64,000 bases of DNA from Pagrus major (Eukaryota; Chordata; Actinopteri; Spariformes; Sparidae): assembly GCF_040436345.1 (NCBI RefSeq), contig NC_133218.1, forward strand, positions 9,925,039 through 9,989,038, in the 5' to 3' direction. The notes beneath the pieces are model-generated. The model saw nothing but the letters and a program-made list of their open reading frames with translations, was not told where the DNA came from and did not search any database. Of the stretch, positions 62,090 to 64,000 are shown in pieces. Made by a program: the position numbers and the translations under genes. Numbering within the stretch: position 1 is the stretch's first letter; every line of letters starts with the position of its first letter.

Positions 62090-62900
62090 AGTCCTAATAG
62101 AAGTCGTGTGATATGCTAGCAGCTCTGTGAGGCTGTATTTATGCACAGCAGTGCTTTGAGCTAAAAGCTAAATAATGGTATGCTAACATGCTCACAATGA
62201 TGTTTCAAAGTTCAAGGTGATTTATTTGCGACTATGCAACTGCAACTGCTTGATCTAGCATGTTGTGGTGGAGGTCTCTGTAAAGATGTAGGCACAGCAG
62301 TCTCTGATTCCCCTATGTTTGGCCCATTTATCCCTTTTATTTTCCTGCGATTGGACATTAGCCAGGAGCAGACTTAAATCCAAGCTTGATTAGCATGGCT
62401 CTTTTCCCCGCTCTCTTCCTCTCCTCTCTGGGGCGGTCCGGCTGGTCAGGTTGGATGGCCAAAAGATGCCGTGGGCAGGGGTTGTCTCAAAGTCTGCTGC
62501 TCTTAATTAAAACCCATGCTTTCTTCTCCAATGCTGATGAATGTATTTTGCAATTGTGTATGTATAAGAATATGTGTTTCAGCAACAAAGCTAAAGAAAT
62601 AACAGTTAAAAAACTAAAATGTAGGGTTAGGAGTAGGTAGGAGTATTATATTTGACGTTATATTTGTTATTATGCTAGGGTTTACTAGCATGCTAACACT
62701 AGCACTAAGCACAATGTGTAGTTTTTCAGGTTTGTGCTCCCAAACAAATTATTGCACAGATTCAAATTGCAGGTGATTTAAGGTCAGTTGATCACCAAAG
62801 TCATTAGCATTTATTGTCTGGGCACCATGGAAACCAAATGTCAACCCAATGTCAATCCATTCAGTGGTTGTTGAGACATTTCCCCCAAAAAACAAAAATG
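62090..62900. repeat. Dispersed teleost repeat, copy 3, interrupted
   Basis: 62090-62242 (gctagcagctctgtgaggct, atgctaacatgctcacaatg) and 62640-62900 (gatcaccaaagtcattagca, caatccattcagtggttgttg) are two parts of the same interspersed family as at 4.5 and 17.9 kb, separated by about 400 bp of other sequence. Confidence 0.55.
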
Positions 62901-63598
62901 GTAAGCTTGTAGTGGCATTGATGAAGAAGTCAGGGTATCAACTATAAGACAGTTGGCCTCATCCACTGAGGACCGTGAATGTTTGTACAAACTTTTATGT
63001 CAAATTATCAAGTAGTTGTAGCTAAAAATGCTACACTTCCATACATTTTGAATGACTCAGACATTTAAAATGTCTGAAGAGGAGTTGATTCACTACCTAC
63101 TCTCTCTGTCTGTCACCCTTATCATCTGTCTGTGTCACACAGTGTTTTGGCTGCCATTCCACTGTGCGGGAGGCCAAACAAGACTTGTGAAGATGATTAA
63201 TATCTCTGAGCTCTCCCGAGTCTGACAGTGTGAGTCACACCCCTATATGATGGGAGAGGGGAAGGCACATTGGACATTTTACTGGAAGAAACAAAGCAAC
63301 ACACTGTGAAGTCAGGGGATTACGGGGGTTTTTCTCGTTCACACTTGTGCGGGTTGTGGGAGGATAGGCGTGCATGCGTTCACACATAAATGCTTATCAT
63401 CCTACATGTGTGTAGGAGTGGCGAGTGCATTGAAGCAACAAGTTTCAGGATGACTGTGGGCTTGGTACTGAAAGATGACAAATGTTTGGTGTATGGTATG
63501 TGAACAGCGTTCCAGTGTGCATTTCATATACTCACACACATATCTATTTATGCCAGTCTTTGGTCAATGCCTCTCACTTTGACACACACACATACTCA

Positions 63599-63631
<33 letters not shown>

Positions 63632-64000
63632 GAGCTGGGAAGTGAAAGAAAAGAGGAAATTCTTGTGCTGAATTGCTGCCTGGGTGCCGTGCGGGGACAA
63701 TGGGTGGGTGGGGGGTGGGGTTGTGGGGGGGTGCGAGAGAGATTGTAGAGAGTTTACATTTCATGCCAATTCTGCAAGTCGAAACGTGTAAGAGAGGAAG
63801 AACTTAAAAGTATGACATTGCAGACGTTCATACAGGGCACACGTATGCACACATGCACATTCACAGAAAGGCTTTGTGTTGTTGGTGGGGACACTTTCGC
63901 CTTCCCTCAAACATTTCTAGCGAACTGAGCCTTCCATTGCGTGTTAAGACTTGTAGCGCTGTGTGTGGGTGAGATGACACTAGTTTACTGTTTTCCTCAG
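62900..64000. other. Gene-free stretch at the right edge
   Basis: No supported gene. A CA microsatellite lies at about 63598-63631 and a G-rich tract at 63700-63735. Confidence 0.5.
63598..63631. repeat. (CA)n microsatellite
   Basis: About 16 CA units, preceded by a shorter imperfect run. Confidence 0.9.

Larger units (their letters stand above)
56416..62242 (+). repeat. Long version of the duplicated segment at 30.8-31.7 kb
   Basis: Its start (56416-57072), middle (59618-59890) and end (62178-62242) are the three blocks that lie side by side at 30826-31742. The intervening sequence (57.07-59.62 and 59.89-62.18 kb) is present only here. The segment holds the TATA promoter and first-exon candidate at 59.46-59.64 kb. 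GT and CA arrays lie at 56811-56846 and 56965-56993. Confidence 0.75.

Overview
This is a eukaryotic, almost certainly ray-finned fish (teleost) window. Genes are split by GT-AG introns, the recognisable proteins are vertebrate orthologues, and the non-coding DNA is AT-rich with many CA/GT microsatellites, a Tc1-type transposon with very long inverted repeats, a hAT-like element, TTAA-ended MITEs and a Ty3/gypsy remnant. No tRNA, rRNA or CRISPR array was seen.

Layout. (1) 1-5.6 kb: no gene; repeats and one possible conserved non-coding block. (2) 5.69-14.90 kb, minus strand: all six coding exons of a KLHL23 orthologue, but broken. The BTB, BACK and kelch exons carry frameshifts, small deletions and a premature stop, while splice sites and last exon look intact. 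(3) 22.26-23.26 kb, minus strand: an intact three-exon PHOSPHO2 gene (241 codons plus stop). PHOSPHO2 and KLHL23 are also neighbours in human, which supports both calls. (4) 25.50-29.96 kb, plus strand: a complete nine-exon SYAP1 gene with one GC-AG intron and a polyadenylation signal near 30.42 kb.

(5) 30.5-62.3 kb is a patchwork of segmental duplications. The most interesting part is an inverted family of PLL-domain modules, the N-terminal domain of the ADGRG1/GPR56 group of adhesion GPCRs. Copy A (35.0-37.2 kb, plus) encodes a signal peptide and an open PLL domain, then stops. Copies B (48.96-47.94 kb, minus) and C (47.19-45.85 kb, minus) are partial and face copy A. Downstream of C lie exons for a textbook GPS autoproteolysis motif and for TM1 and TM2 (44.08-43.24 kb); TM3-TM7 were not found. 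The SYAP1 3'UTR and its downstream flank recur at 51.55-52.15 kb, parts of the flank recur after copy A at 38.59 and 39.55 kb, and a 5.8 kb stretch (56.4-62.2 kb) has a heavily deleted 0.9 kb version at 30.8-31.7 kb. The long version holds a TATA box and a putative non-coding first exon with splice donor; only the exon end and donor survive upstream of copy A. A truncated Ty3/gypsy element (31.77-34.71 kb) and a Tc1 element (40.23-41.79 kb) lie inside this region.

PHOSPHO2 (a cytosolic HAD phosphatase) and SYAP1 (a BSD-domain protein) are single-copy housekeeping-type genes. KLHL23 appears dead here. The PLL cluster looks like young birth-and-death evolution of a receptor family. Family assignments are from recognition of protein motifs; no database search was possible.
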